From Selenomonadales bacterium (GTDB lineage: Bacteria; Bacillota; Negativicutes; Sporomusales; UBA7701): a stretch of 64,000 nt of DNA. The stretch covers positions 78,227 through 142,226 of the forward strand of contig JARKPR010000035.1 in the NCBI GenBank assembly GCA_029975165.1. The letters run 5' to 3'. Numbering within the stretch: the first letter of the stretch is position 1; each line of letters begins with the position of its first letter. The notes below the pieces were generated by a model, which was given only the letters and a program-made list of their open reading frames with translations, did no database searches and was not told the origin of the DNA. This document shows, in pieces, positions 1-10,434 of this stretch. The position numbers and the translations under genes were made by a program.

Positions 1-903
1 CATAGTGAGGAACATGCCAATGGATACGTCGGCGATGATGTCGATGGAGTTAAGCCGCAGTTTTACGGCGGAGGCAGCATCGTTGAGGTTGCGGAAGATG
101 ATGGCCACAAACATGGCACCGACGTATCCGGGCAGTACGAAGCCGGTGAATTCCTTGATCTTGCCGGATGCCCAGGCTCCCAGGACCATAAGGACAAGGA
201 CGAGGCACATCATGCTGAGGACGTTGCGGCTGGTAACCTTTTCGCTTTCCTTGGTCAGTCCCACGGCATCCTGGTAGCTTTCGTAGCTTTCATTGCTGGT
301 GCTGATGGAAACATTGTACTTGTCGATAAGCCATTTGGTCAGCGGACCGCCGGTAAGGCCACCGGCGATAAGGCCGTAGGTAGCCGAAGCGATGGCGACT
401 GCAGTGGCACCCTTGACACCGAGTTGCTCGGCGGTGGGCCCAAAGGCCGCGGCGGCGCCGTGGCCGCCTTCCAGGGAAACGGCGCCGGCCATGACCCCCA
501 GTACGGGGTGGATGCCAAGCAGATAGGCCAAGCCGGAGCCGAAAGCGTTCTGGAAGACAGCGATGAACCAGCAAGACACGAGATAAATAATGAGGGCGAT
601 GCCGCCTTTACGGAGAAGAGACAGGCTGCCGCCGATGCCGACGGTGGTGAAGAAGGCGATCATGAAGGGGGTCTGGAGGGTTGTGTCCAACTTGAAGCCA
701 AGAACCTTCCCTTGCATCAAAAACAAGGCCAGCAGCGAAAAGGCGAAGCCGCCGATAACCGGCGCGGGGATGCAGAATCTTTCGAAGAAGGAGAATCGGC
801 GCCGCATCTCGTAGCCGAACATAAGCAGCACCGCTGCCAGGGCGGTCGTGGTGATCAGATCAAGCTTGAGAGTCAAAAGTTTGCCTGCGTACTCGAAACC
901 CAT
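1..903 (-). CDS. gltS: Sodium/glutamate symporter GltS (C-terminus beyond window)
   Basis: Inner-membrane Na+-coupled glutamate carrier. The minus-strand reading frame is open from ATG at 903 to the window edge, giving about 301 residues; the family is about 400, so roughly 100 C-terminal residues lie outside. Seen: strings of hydrophobic helices, an early IPAPVIGGF segment and the family-typical SLEGGHGAAAAFGPTAE stretch. AGGAGGTG sits just before the ATG. A sigma54-like promoter lies 34 bp upstream, and a sigma54-dependent regulator with an amino-acid-type sensor kinase is encoded next door. I therefore infer that glutamate or a related solute induces this gene. Confidence 0.9.
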   Translation of the reverse strand, partial: MGFEYAGKLLTLKLDLITTTALAAVLLMFGYEMRRRFSFFERFCIPAPVIGGFAFSLLALFLMQGKVLGFKLDTTLQTPFMIAFFTTVGIGGSLSLLRKGGIALIIYLVSCWFIAVFQNAFGSGLAYLLGIHPVLGVMAGAVSLEGGHGAAAAFGPTAEQLGVKGATAVAIASATYGLIAGGLTGGPLTKWLIDKYNVSISTSNESYESYQDAVGLTKESEKVTSRNVLSMMCLVLVLMVLGAWASGKIKEFTGFVLPGYVGAMFVAIIFRNLNDAASAVKLRLNSIDIIADVSIGMFLTM

Positions 904-936
904 AATGCACCTCCTGATTTTAGTGCCTGTAATAAT

Positions 937-952
937 CGCACGAAACATGCCA
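937..952 (-). promoter_or_regulatory. Sigma54 (-24/-12) promoter for gltS
   Basis: The minus strand reads TGGCATGTTTCGTGCG. It has GG and GC at exactly the spacing of the sigma54 consensus TGGCACGNNNNTTGCW, with three departures from it. It would start transcription near 926, leaving a short leader with the gltS ribosome site. The adjacent gene encodes a GAFTGA-type sigma54 activator, which supports the call. Confidence 0.7.
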
Positions 953-973
953 AGATGCGGCGGCTAAAAGATT

Positions 974-1007
974 AAAGACCTGTCGCCATCAGGCGTCAGG
1001 TCTTTTT
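974..1007 (-). terminator. Hairpin terminator between regulator gene and gltS
   Basis: AAAGACCTG and CAGGTCTTT form a stem around a loop, with A/T runs on both sides. It can end transcripts of the upstream response-regulator operon. It lies just upstream of the sigma54 promoter, so gltS is insulated from that operon. Confidence 0.7.
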
Positions 1008-1050
1008 AAGTATGCGGGGGCATTTTTTGCCGGCCGGCCGGCAGAAAGGA

Positions 1051-2451
1051 TCATTTATCAGCGGCAGATTTTGCCGCTGCGGCAAAATCTGCCGCTGACG
1101 ACGCGTATTCTTTCAGCTTATAGCGCAGATTGCGCTCGCTGATGTTCAGGATGCGGGCCGCTTCTTTGCGGCTGCCGCCGGTATGCTGCAGAGTATGGAG
1201 AATAGCCTTCTGCTCAATGGTGGCCAGGTCGTCGCCGACGAAGGCAGGGATAAGGCCGGCGCCCTCATGGGCGATGACCGCCTGTCCCAGGTAGACGCCG
1301 TTCGGCAGATCCTCGGCGTAGACGCAGGACTCGCCGGCTAGTGCCACGGCATGCTCAATAATGTTTTCGAGTTCCCGGACATTGCCGCGGTAGGCATAGG
1401 CTCCGAGAATGCGCAGGGCGGCTGGATCGAGCTGGGCAACTTGCTTGCCGAACTTTTTATTGAACTTGTCGACAAAGTAGCCGACAAGCGGCGGTATGTC
1501 CTCCCGCCGCTCACGTAACGGCGGCATATGGACGTTAATGACGTTCAGCCGGTAATAGAGGTCCTCGCGGAAACGACCGCGGGCGATCTCCTGGCGAACG
1601 TCGCGGTTAGTGGCACAGATAATCCGAACGTCAACGGTCTTGGCGAAAGCCGAGCCGACCGGGGTGATCTCCCGTTCCTGAACAGCCCGCAGCAACTTCG
1701 CCTGAAGATTGACATCCATTTCACAGACTTCGTCGAGAAAAATAGTGCCGCGATGGGCGGCTTCAAAGGCTCCGATCTTGCGCTGGACGGCCCCCGTGAA
1801 GGCGCCGCGCTCATGGCCGAAGAGTTCGCTTTCGAGAAGGCCTTCCGGGATGGCGGCGCAATTGACGACGACAAATTGCTCGCCCCGCCGGCTGCCGGTG
1901 AAGTGTACGGCCCGGGCGGCCAGTTCCTTTCCCGTGCCGCTTTCGCCGGTTATCATGATATTGGTGTTTATGTCTTTTACTTTTTCGATAAGCTGGAACA
2001 CTTCGCCCATGGCCGGCGACTGGCCGATCATGCCGGCCTGCTCGGTCCAGGCGGCCTGCTGATCCCGCCAGTAAACGACCTTGTTCTTCAGGCTGAGGGT
2101 TTCGACGGCATTTCCCAGCAGTGTGTGAAGTTCGTCGGTATTTATGGGTTTTGTTACATAGTAGAAGGCGCCCCTTTTCATCGCTTCGACCGAGGATTTT
2201 ATGCTGCCGTAAGCGGTCATTATTATAACCACAGTATTGGAGTTGAAGGTTTTTATCTTGGACAACAACTCAAGACCGTCACTTTCCCCAAGACGCAGAT
2301 CGAGCAGTACAATGTCAAAGTCCTCGCGTTCCGTGAGTGCGAGGGCCTGTTCTTCACTGTTGGCAACGAAAACATGGTAGTCGCTTTCAAGAGCAAAGGA
2401 AAGCGATGCACAGATGGCTGGTTCGTCATCAACTACGAGCAGTTTGTACAT
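1051..2451 (-). CDS. Sigma54-dependent response regulator (NtrC family)
   Basis: 466 residues: receiver domain at 1-120 with phospho-acceptor Asp51 (VLLDLRLG), AAA+ domain at about 145-380 with Walker A GESGTGKE and an intact sigma54-contact GAFTGA loop, then a C-terminal Fis-type helix-turn-helix (NISERNLRYKLKEY). Start chosen at MYKLLVVDDE, where GGGAGG precedes the ATG; the frame is open further upstream, but that stretch overlaps the kinase gene. It overlaps the kinase stop by 23 bp, so the two are translationally coupled. The likely target is the sigma54-type promoter of gltS just downstream. The last 15 codons are Ala-rich and encoded by a perfect palindrome. Confidence 0.93.
   Translation of the reverse strand: MYKLLVVDDEPAICASLSFALESDYHVFVANSEEQALALTEREDFDIVLLDLRLGESDGLELLSKIKTFNSNTVVIIMTAYGSIKSSVEAMKRGAFYYVTKPINTDELHTLLGNAVETLSLKNKVVYWRDQQAAWTEQAGMIGQSPAMGEVFQLIEKVKDINTNIMITGESGTGKELAARAVHFTGSRRGEQFVVVNCAAIPEGLLESELFGHERGAFTGAVQRKIGAFEAAHRGTIFLDEVCEMDVNLQAKLLRAVQEREITPVGSAFAKTVDVRIICATNRDVRQEIARGRFREDLYYRLNVINVHMPPLRERREDIPPLVGYFVDKFNKKFGKQVAQLDPAALRILGAYAYRGNVRELENIIEHAVALAGESCVYAEDLPNGVYLGQAVIAHEGAGLIPAFVGDDLATIEQKAILHTLQHTGGSRKEAARILNISERNLRYKLKEYASSAADFAAAAKSAADK
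1058..1098. repeat. Perfect 20-bp palindrome in the 3' end of the regulator gene
   Basis: Positions 1058-1077 and 1079-1098 are exact reverse complements around a single base. The palindrome codes the Ala-rich tail after the helix-turn-helix. It could fold as a hairpin in either transcript or serve as a protein site; no poly-T follows immediately. Confidence 0.85.
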
Positions 2452-4417
2452 CCTTGCCTCCCGGATTTCCTGTCTGAAGTTGAATATAAACTTTCGTACC
2501 AGTGTCGGGCACGCTTTCGACCCAGAGCTTGCCGTCGTTTTCGACAATATATTGGTAGCTGATAGCCAGCCCAAGGCCGGTTCCGGTCGGTTTTGTCGTG
2601 AAAAAGGGGTCGAAGATACGGCTGCGGGTTTGTTCGTCCATACCGCAACCGTTGTCCTCTATAACGATGGTCCCAGCCTTGTCAGCCTCAGTCCATCTTA
2701 TTGCTATCTGAGGCCTGTCAACTCCGGCCAAAGCGTCAATGGCGTTGAGCAAAGCGTTGATGACAACCTGCTGAATTTGCTGCCGGTCGCCGTAGGCGCG
2801 GGCATCATCAGGCACCAGCAGACCAACCCGTACACCGGCGCTTTTGAGGCGGCCGCCGCATAATACCAGGACTTCTTGAACCAGGCCCTGAACATTGGTG
2901 AGCTGCCGCGAAGGCTTGCGGGGCTTGGCATAGTCGAGGAGGTTATTCACCATGGCGTCAACTCTTTCGACTTCCTGGGGCACGTAGAAACTGATTTTTT
3001 GCCGGAAGCTGGGGTTGTCGTATTTGGCCGGCAGCAGTTCGGCAAAAGTCTTGATTGATGTTAGTGGCGTCCTTATTTCGTGGGCTATGCCTGCGACCAG
3101 GCTACCGAGGGCTTCCATCTTATCCTTGCGATAAAGCTGCTCGCGCAGCCGGCGTTCGACAGTGACATCGCGAAACTCCAGCACCAGGACTTCAAGATGC
3201 CCAGAAGCCGTAAGACGGGTTATGGTGTACTCCATCAGATAGCCAAGGATAACGCGTTCGTCAGCAATCTTACCTTGGCCGGTTAGATCGCTCAACCCCG
3301 CAGGGAAGAATTCACCGATGGCGGTGGCGGTGTAATGGCGGCTGATGGCGTCGCGGCAGGCCAGATACTTGTCGGCATAGTCATTGACATACTGGACATA
3401 ACCTTGTCCATCCAGGGTAACGATACCGTTGTAGCCGCTATTGAGGACTTTTTCTTTGTATAGATTTTCCTTTTTGATGTACTCATTACGTTCAAGCAGT
3501 TCTCTGTTGATGGCGGCGATTTCAGCGGTGCGGCGGTGGACTTCCTGCCGCAGGGCGTAACTAAGGTAAAGCATAAGCGCAAGAGCTAATAGCAGGACGG
3601 CCAGAAAGGATAAAGCCATAACCAGCCTATCACGGTAATAGGCCGACGGGTAATCGATGGATTGACCAAACCACTTACTATAGATTTTGTCGTATGTGCC
3701 GTTCTTCTTTATTTCCTCGATACCCTTTTGCATGATTCGCAGGGTCTGCATATCGCCTTTGCGGACGGCGACACCATACCTGCCCGGCTCAATGTCGCTA
3801 CCGGCTATTTTAACGAGGTCGACCTGCTTGTTTTTCTGGAGGATGTACTGGCCGGCGAGATTATTGCCGATTACGGCCATAACCTGGCCGGCCAGCAGGC
3901 GGCTGAAAGCTTCTTCCTGGTCGGCGACTACGACAAGGTCGTAGTCGCCGCTGGCCTGCAAGCGTTGAAAGGCGACGTCGCCGCCCTGGACAGCGATCTT
4001 GTGCCCGCGCAGGCTATCGAGATCGGTAACGACCGTTTCTTTGCGAACGAAGATACTCTGGGCGCTTGTCAGATAGTCAACGAAATAATACTTGGCCGCT
4101 CGCTGCGCGTTGTATTTCATACCTTGGATGGCGTCAAGCTGGCCGACGTCGAGAGCGTCCAAGGCACTTGCCCACGTCATTGGCTGGAATTCGATTTCGA
4201 TGCCCGTCTGTAGAGCGACCGCTTTCATAATGTCGACATTGAAGCCTCGGTAAGCTTTAACGCCATCGACCTCTACTACAAATTCGTAGGGCGGGAAGTT
4301 TTCGTCACCCCCCACCACATAGACGCGGTGCGGTTCAAGTCCCGACTCGGCATCGACCGGCACGGGGCCTGCGAGCATGGTTAACAGGGCAACACAGACA
4401 ATTATGGCGGCTTTCAC
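2429..4417 (-). CDS. Histidine kinase with periplasmic solute-binding sensor domain
   Basis: 662 residues. Signal peptide at 1-23, then a family-3 bacterial solute-binding domain at about 30-255 (the amino-acid-binding type), a membrane helix at about 266-289, a coiled stretch, a PAS-like domain at about 320-420, a HisKA domain with His446 in AHEIRTPL, and an ATPase domain with an N-box near NALLNAIDA and DNGCG and GTGLGL boxes. The fused binding domain suggests direct sensing of an extracytoplasmic amino acid. It lies between a PAS protein gene (26 bp gap) and the sigma54 regulator it overlaps, so it most likely phosphorylates that regulator. Confidence 0.93.
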   Translation of the reverse strand: MKAAIIVCVALLTMLAGPVPVDAESGLEPHRVYVVGGDENFPPYEFVVEVDGVKAYRGFNVDIMKAVALQTGIEIEFQPMTWASALDALDVGQLDAIQGMKYNAQRAAKYYFVDYLTSAQSIFVRKETVVTDLDSLRGHKIAVQGGDVAFQRLQASGDYDLVVVADQEEAFSRLLAGQVMAVIGNNLAGQYILQKNKQVDLVKIAGSDIEPGRYGVAVRKGDMQTLRIMQKGIEEIKKNGTYDKIYSKWFGQSIDYPSAYYRDRLVMALSFLAVLLLALALMLYLSYALRQEVHRRTAEIAAINRELLERNEYIKKENLYKEKVLNSGYNGIVTLDGQGYVQYVNDYADKYLACRDAISRHYTATAIGEFFPAGLSDLTGQGKIADERVILGYLMEYTITRLTASGHLEVLVLEFRDVTVERRLREQLYRKDKMEALGSLVAGIAHEIRTPLTSIKTFAELLPAKYDNPSFRQKISFYVPQEVERVDAMVNNLLDYAKPRKPSRQLTNVQGLVQEVLVLCGGRLKSAGVRVGLLVPDDARAYGDRQQIQQVVINALLNAIDALAGVDRPQIAIRWTEADKAGTIVIEDNGCGMDEQTRSRIFDPFFTTKPTGTGLGLAISYQYIVENDGKLWVESVPDTGTKVYIQLQTGNPGGKDVQTARS

Positions 4418-4443
4418 TTTCAGGCCTCCGGAAGGGCTGGCGG

Positions 4444-4779
4444 TTATTTACGGATGAAATGAGGCATTTCGGAGGGAATTTCCATGGATAGTTCGACAAG
4501 GCCGCCGAGTTCACCGTCCCGATACCAGGGAGTCTGGTAAATTAGTTTTTTGACGCCGTTCTTTTCAATAGTATAGCTGTTGGTCTCCCGGTTGGTTATG
4601 AGGCCACCGAGCTTTTGCCTCGAATCGGGCGAATGGCAGTCGTAAACACTATGGCCGATTAGCTGCCCGCCGCCGTATTTTTGGAATACTTCCTGCGACT
4701 TGTCATTCATTTCGAGGATTTTGCCGTCCTTGTCGATAACGGTAATCGCTACCTTAATCTCTTTGAACCATTCTTTCAT
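4444..4779 (-). CDS. Stand-alone PAS-domain protein
   Basis: 111 residues, essentially one PAS fold: ITVIDKDGKILEMNDKS near the N-terminus and IGHSVYDCHSPDSRQKL in the middle. No output domain or membrane segment. ATG at 4779 is preferred over an in-frame GTG three codons upstream because GAGGTGAG lies at normal spacing before the ATG. It is first in an operon with the kinase and regulator, so it may feed cytoplasmic redox or ligand information to that kinase; this role is inferred. Confidence 0.75.
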   Translation of the reverse strand: MKEWFKEIKVAITVIDKDGKILEMNDKSQEVFQKYGGGQLIGHSVYDCHSPDSRQKLGGLITNRETNSYTIEKNGVKKLIYQTPWYRDGELGGLVELSMEIPSEMPHFIRK

Positions 4780-5042
4780 TTTTCTCACCTCATAATTCTT
4801 TTGTTCTATTCAATATCGCCATAGCAAATCCTGCGACGAAACCAAAGCTTCACCGCATACCTCTATCCATGAATACATGCAAATTATATGCCACTGTCAA
4901 CCCGGGTCGCTATCACGGCGATCGAAGGAGAGAAACAATATTAATTCATTATTGGCCGGGATTCGCTTTGTAAATAAGCGGGTCGAGTTTCCGGAGACAC
5001 CCCATTTCCCCGGCGCTACATGTAACAGGATAGAGCCGCCTC

Positions 5043-5081
5043 AAAAAGGCAGAGCCGCACTATTAAGCGCGGCCCTGCCTT
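5043..5081 (-). terminator. Terminator after uracil-DNA glycosylase gene
   Basis: On the minus strand GGCAGGGCCGC and GCGGCTCTGCC form an 11-bp stem with one mismatch, followed by TTTTT, directly after the stop codon of the glycosylase gene. Confidence 0.8.
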
Positions 5082-5096
5082 TCCGGCCCCCCGACC

Positions 5097-5768
5097 CTAT
5101 CGCCCTCCCCGCCGCTCCAGCCTGCGCCCCTCGTACATCGCCAATAGATCCGGCTTCTCCGCCGACGCCAGCTCATACCCCGGCGCCAGCTCGCGGCATC
5201 TCTCCACCGCCGCCTTCAGGTCGTAGAAAACCTCCCACTTCGCTTTCACCACGTCCTGACCGGTCAGCCGCAGCAGATACGCCGGGTGGTATGTCGCCAT
5301 CGCCGGCACGCCGTACTTCGTCTCGAACCAGCGGCCCCTGTCCTTCGTGATCCGCGCGTCCGGACCCATCAGGTACTTCAGCGCCACGCTTCCAAGGGCT
5401 ACGATAACTTTAGGCCGCACGAGTGCCATCTCCCCGTCCAGCCAGTTCATGGCGCAGAAGCGGCCCTCATCGACCGTCGGTGTCCGGTTGCCCTTTGGAC
5501 GGCATTTTAAAATATTCGAGACGTACACGCGGTCACGGGTCACGCCGACGCTGGCCAGCGCCTTGTCCAGCAGCTGCCCCGACGGCCCCACCAGCGGCAC
5601 GCCGTACTCGTCCTCCACGCCGCCCGGCCCCTCGCCGACGATGACCAAAGGGCTGTCTATCGCGCCGTTGTACGATGTCGGCCCGATGGCGTCGCGGCGC
5701 AGCGGGCAGCGGTCGCACCCCAGCAGCGCCTCCTCCAGCTCGGCATGAGTCGCAAAAGACGTCAACAC
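5097..5768 (-). CDS. Type-4 uracil-DNA glycosylase (Fe-S family)
   Basis: 223 residues. Removes uracil from DNA to start base-excision repair. Seen: CDRCPLR near residue 18 and the later cysteines in ILKCRPKGNR and GRFCAMNW, matching the four Fe-S ligands of family-4 enzymes; GEGPGGVEDEYGVPLVGPSG (motif 1); and HPAYLLR (motif 2). Start is GTG after GGAGGTGATG; there is no in-frame ATG near it. A monocistronic unit with its own terminator. Confidence 0.9.
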   Translation of the reverse strand: MLTSFATHAELEEALLGCDRCPLRRDAIGPTSYNGAIDSPLVIVGEGPGGVEDEYGVPLVGPSGQLLDKALASVGVTRDRVYVSNILKCRPKGNRTPTVDEGRFCAMNWLDGEMALVRPKVIVALGSVALKYLMGPDARITKDRGRWFETKYGVPAMATYHPAYLLRLTGQDVVKAKWEVFYDLKAAVERCRELAPGYELASAEKPDLLAMYEGRRLERRGGR

Positions 5769-5987
5769 CCTACATCACCTCCGGGCTAACATTCGCCTCC
5801 CGCCGGCAAAATCCTCTTGCCGTCCGTGCCCGCCGCCGCTATTGACGCGCCCTCTGTCGCGATTTACAATAAAGAAGTAAGAGCTGGCGGAAATTGCCAC
5901 AAAATCAGCGCCACTTACGCCACCCGCGTATACTGCGGCCCGCGGCCGCATACAATATCAGGCACACCGCCAAGGAGGACCCCCGTC

Positions 5988-7259
<1,272 letters not shown>

Positions 7260-7348
7260 CAAGGCGGCAACATCCGCCGCATATCGACGGAGGGGAGCAC
7301 AGCCTGCACGCACCGCCGCCGGGCCAATCGCCTTCATAAATGCGAAAG

Positions 7349-7384
7349 AATAGGCCACTACTATAACAGTAGCGGCCTATTTTA
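7349..7384. terminator. Bidirectional terminator between serS and FAH gene
   Basis: AATAGGCC-A-CTACT and AGTAG-C-GGCCTATT form a 14-position stem with A and T tracts on both sides. It serves the convergent serS and hydrolase genes. Confidence 0.85.
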
Positions 7385-7399
7385 TCGATACCTGAGCTA

Positions 7400-8260
7400 T
7401 CAGCCGACCGTGTTGCGCAGCACGCCGAGGCCGTCGATCGCCAGCTCCAGCTCGTCGCCGGCCTTCAGGAACCGCGGCGGCGTGAAGCCCATCGCCACGC
7501 CCGCCGGCGTCCCCGTCGCGATGATATCGCCCGGCTCCAGCGTGATGCCCGCCGAAATCGTCGCAATCAGCTCGGGAATCTTGAAAATCAGGTCGCCGGT
7601 ACTGGCATTCTGCCTCAACTCGCCGTTCACCTTCGACGAAATCGTCAGCTTCTCCGGGTCCGGCACCGCGCTCTTGTGCACCAGGTACGGCCCCATCGGC
7701 GCGAACGTATCCAGCCCCTTGCCCATCAGCCACTGGGCGTGCTTCTTCTGCAGATCGCGAGCCGTCACATCGTTAATGATCGTATACCCGAAAACATGCT
7801 CCATCGCCTGCGTCGCCGGGATTCTCGCGCCCTGGCGGCCGATGACCACCGCCAGCTCCACCTCGTAGTCCAGCTCCGCCGTCAGATCGGCGTGGCTGTC
7901 GATCACCGCGTCCGGGCCGATCACCGCCGTCGGCACCTTCGAGAAAATCACCGGGAACTTCGGCACCGCCGCCGCTGCGTCCTTGGTCTTCTCGAACTCC
8001 AGCGCGTGCTCGCGGTAGTTCTTGCCGATGCAGAAAATATTCTTGCGCGGCCGGGGGATGGGCGCAAGCAGCCGCACCGCCGCCACGGCGATGCCCTCGA
8101 CGTCGCCGGCGGCCAAAGCCTGCGCCGCCCTATCGAGGGCCGCCTGGCCCTGGTCGATAAACTCCAGCATCGTGCCGCCCAGCGGCAGCACCCTCTGCTT
8201 GTCGCCGCTCAGCACCCCTGCCTCCGCTTTGCCGCCATACTCGAATGTTACCAAATACAT
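7400..8260 (-). CDS. Fumarylacetoacetate hydrolase family protein
   Basis: 286 residues. C-terminal FAH fold acting on 2-oxo or beta-keto acids (hydrolase, decarboxylase or isomerase; substrate not predictable). Seen: FCIGKNYREHALEF, metal-binding acidic segment DLTAELDYEVELAVVIG, NDVTARDLQ, and GDIIATGTPAGVAMGF near the end. Start at MYLVTFEYG with AAGGAGG eight bases upstream. The same frame stays open much further upstream, but the added residues do not resemble the family. Confidence 0.88.
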   Translation of the reverse strand: MYLVTFEYGGKAEAGVLSGDKQRVLPLGGTMLEFIDQGQAALDRAAQALAAGDVEGIAVAAVRLLAPIPRPRKNIFCIGKNYREHALEFEKTKDAAAAVPKFPVIFSKVPTAVIGPDAVIDSHADLTAELDYEVELAVVIGRQGARIPATQAMEHVFGYTIINDVTARDLQKKHAQWLMGKGLDTFAPMGPYLVHKSAVPDPEKLTISSKVNGELRQNASTGDLIFKIPELIATISAGITLEPGDIIATGTPAGVAMGFTPPRFLKAGDELELAIDGLGVLRNTVG

Positions 8261-8587
8261 ATCGTCAGCCTCCTTAAATATTGGCGTCGGCCATAGACCG
8301 AGAACCTTCCGCCATCCGGCCCTACTGGTAACCCCTTTTATAGTTTGCCGCTCATCCCCCTTCTTCCTCCTCCCATTTTCCCCTCGGTTCCCGCATTCGT
8401 GCGGCCTCGCCAGCATCATAAAACACGCGAGAATGAACGCCATTGCCATCGCAACCGCGGTTTTCATTCTCCGGCCACCGCCGGCGCGCCAAACCTGACT
8501 AAATCGGCGATACTCTTTCCAGCAAAAAATTGCTATAATTAACATCAGTTTTTATAACAGCTTTATAAACAACCTGGAGGGATAACG
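8261..8587. other. Divergent intergenic region with a kimA promoter candidate
   Basis: Divergent FAH/kimA spacer. A consensus TATAAT lies at 8534-8539 on the plus strand, 49 bp before the kimA start, with a poor -35. I looked for a c-di-AMP (ydaO-type) riboswitch because kimA often carries one, and could not recognise its conserved motifs here. Confidence 0.45.
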
Positions 8588-10432
8588 GTGCTGCGCGCCA
8601 TCAGGCGGCTGCTGATCGGCAGGCCGCTGCACAACAGAGACCTACCCCACGAAAAACTGCCCAAATGGAAAGCCCTCTCCATCTTCTCCTCCGACGCCCT
8701 CTCTTCCGTGGCCTACGGACCCGAGCAAGTCATGCTCACCCTCGCCCTCGTGCCGGTCGGCGTCGCCTATGGCTACATGGCCCCCGTCGTCCTCGCCGTT
8801 ACCCTCCTCCTCGCCATCGTCGTCCTCTCCTACGTCCAGGTCGCCCGGGCCAACCCCGGCGGTGGCGGCGCCTACGCCGTCGCCAAAAAGAACCTCGGCG
8901 AAATGCCCGCCCTCGTGGCCGCCGGCTCCGTCTTCGCCGACTACATCCTCACCGCCGCCGTCAGCGTCGCGGCCGGCACGGATGCCATCGTCTCCGCCTT
9001 CCCGGTCCTCATCGGCCACGAAGTCGTCCTCGACCTCGCCGTCCTCTTCGGCATCCTCATGCTCGTCAACCTGCGGGGCGTGCGCGAATCCTCCAACGCC
9101 TTCGTCCTGCCCACCTACGCCTTCCTGTTCGGCATGCTCGCCCTCATCGCCGCCGGCGTCTACCAGGCCTTCACCGCCGCCCCGCAGCTCGTGCCGGCCG
9201 CCTCGACCGCCCGCCAGCCCCTCGACCTGGCGCTCCTCTTCCTCGCCCTGCGCGCCTTCGCCAACGGCTGCAGCTCCATGACCGGCATCGAAGCCATCGC
9301 CGACAGCGTGCCGATGTTCAAAGACCCGGCGCCCGTCAACGCCGTCCGCACCACCTACTGGATGGCCGGCATCCTCGGCCTCATGCTCGTCGGCATCTCC
9401 TTCCTCATCATCCACCTCCACATCATGCCGGCCGAAAACGTCACCGCCCTCTCCCAGATCAGCGAACAAATCTTCGGCCGCACCATTCCCTACTACTACA
9501 TCCAGATAACCACCATGCTCGTCCTCTACCTTGCTGCCAACACCGCCTACAACGGCCTGCCCATCCTCCTGTCCATCGTCGCCCGCGACGGCTACATGCC
9601 GCGCTACCTCGCCACCCGCGGCGAGCGGCTCACCTACTCCAACGGCATCATCCTCATAACCGTCGCCGCCGCCATCCTCATCGTCGCCTACGGCGGCAAC
9701 ATCGAGCACCTCATCTCCCTCTACGCCATCGGCGTCTTCATCTCGTTCACCATCGCCCAGACCGGCATGGTCGTCCACTGGCAGCGGGAAAAGAGCCCCG
9801 GATGGCGGTTCAGAACCCTCCTCAACGCCCTCGGGGCCACAGCCACCGGCCTCGTCGTCGTCATCATCACCGTCGCCAAATTCCTCTACGGCGCCTGGAT
9901 GATCCTCATCTTCATCCCCCTGATGATAAAACTGTTCAAAAGCATCCGCGCCCACTACGACAAAGTCGCCGCCCAACTCAGCATCCCCGCCGGCTGCAAC
10001 GGCGAGCCGGAAGAAATCGGCCGGCACATCGTCATCGTGCCCGTATCCACCCCGACCCGCGTCGTCTACCGCACCCTCAAATACGCCAGAACCATCGGCG
10101 ACCAAGTAATCGCCGTCCACATCGCCGCCGGCGAAGACCAGGCCGCCGAGCAAAGGCTCAAGGAAAAATGGGCCTGTTGGCAGCCGGGCGTCGAACTCGT
10201 CATCCTCCACTCCCCTTACCGCCTCCTCATGCAGCCCCTCATCGCCTTCATCGAAAAGCAAGAACGGCGCAAAGCCCCCAACGACTACATCACCGTCGTC
10301 ATCCCCGAATTTGAAACCAGGAAATGGTGGCACCGCCTCCTCCACAACCAGACCGGCTGGATCCTCCACACCACCCTCGTCCTGCGGGAAAACGTCGTCG
10401 TCACCACCGTCCCTTATCATCTCAAAGATTAA
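8588..10432 (+). CDS. kimA: KimA-type potassium importer (APC superfamily)
   Basis: 614 residues, close to KimA/YdaO (about 607). Proton-coupled high-affinity K+ uptake in the inner membrane. Seen: the KWKALSIFSSDALSSVAYGPE N-terminus typical of the family, about 12 hydrophobic segments to residue 450, NPGGGGAYAVA in the unwound-helix region, then a soluble universal-stress-like C-terminal part from about residue 470. GTG start with TGGAGGGAT upstream. It lies convergent to a trkH-trkA operon, so two K+ uptake systems sit side by side. Confidence 0.85.
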   Translation: MLRAIRRLLIGRPLHNRDLPHEKLPKWKALSIFSSDALSSVAYGPEQVMLTLALVPVGVAYGYMAPVVLAVTLLLAIVVLSYVQVARANPGGGGAYAVAKKNLGEMPALVAAGSVFADYILTAAVSVAAGTDAIVSAFPVLIGHEVVLDLAVLFGILMLVNLRGVRESSNAFVLPTYAFLFGMLALIAAGVYQAFTAAPQLVPAASTARQPLDLALLFLALRAFANGCSSMTGIEAIADSVPMFKDPAPVNAVRTTYWMAGILGLMLVGISFLIIHLHIMPAENVTALSQISEQIFGRTIPYYYIQITTMLVLYLAANTAYNGLPILLSIVARDGYMPRYLATRGERLTYSNGIILITVAAAILIVAYGGNIEHLISLYAIGVFISFTIAQTGMVVHWQREKSPGWRFRTLLNALGATATGLVVVIITVAKFLYGAWMILIFIPLMIKLFKSIRAHYDKVAAQLSIPAGCNGEPEEIGRHIVIVPVSTPTRVVYRTLKYARTIGDQVIAVHIAAGEDQAAEQRLKEKWACWQPGVELVILHSPYRLLMQPLIAFIEKQERRKAPNDYITVVIPEFETRKWWHRLLHNQTGWILHTTLVLRENVVVTTVPYHLKD

Positions 10433-10434
10433 TC

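Noticed and set aside
5769..5987. T-box riboswitch before serS
   Set aside because: No T-box sequence, specifier loop or antiterminator recognised; only 219 bp available.
8261..8587. c-di-AMP riboswitch before kimA
   Set aside because: Conserved motifs of that RNA are not seen; a plain promoter candidate explains the region.
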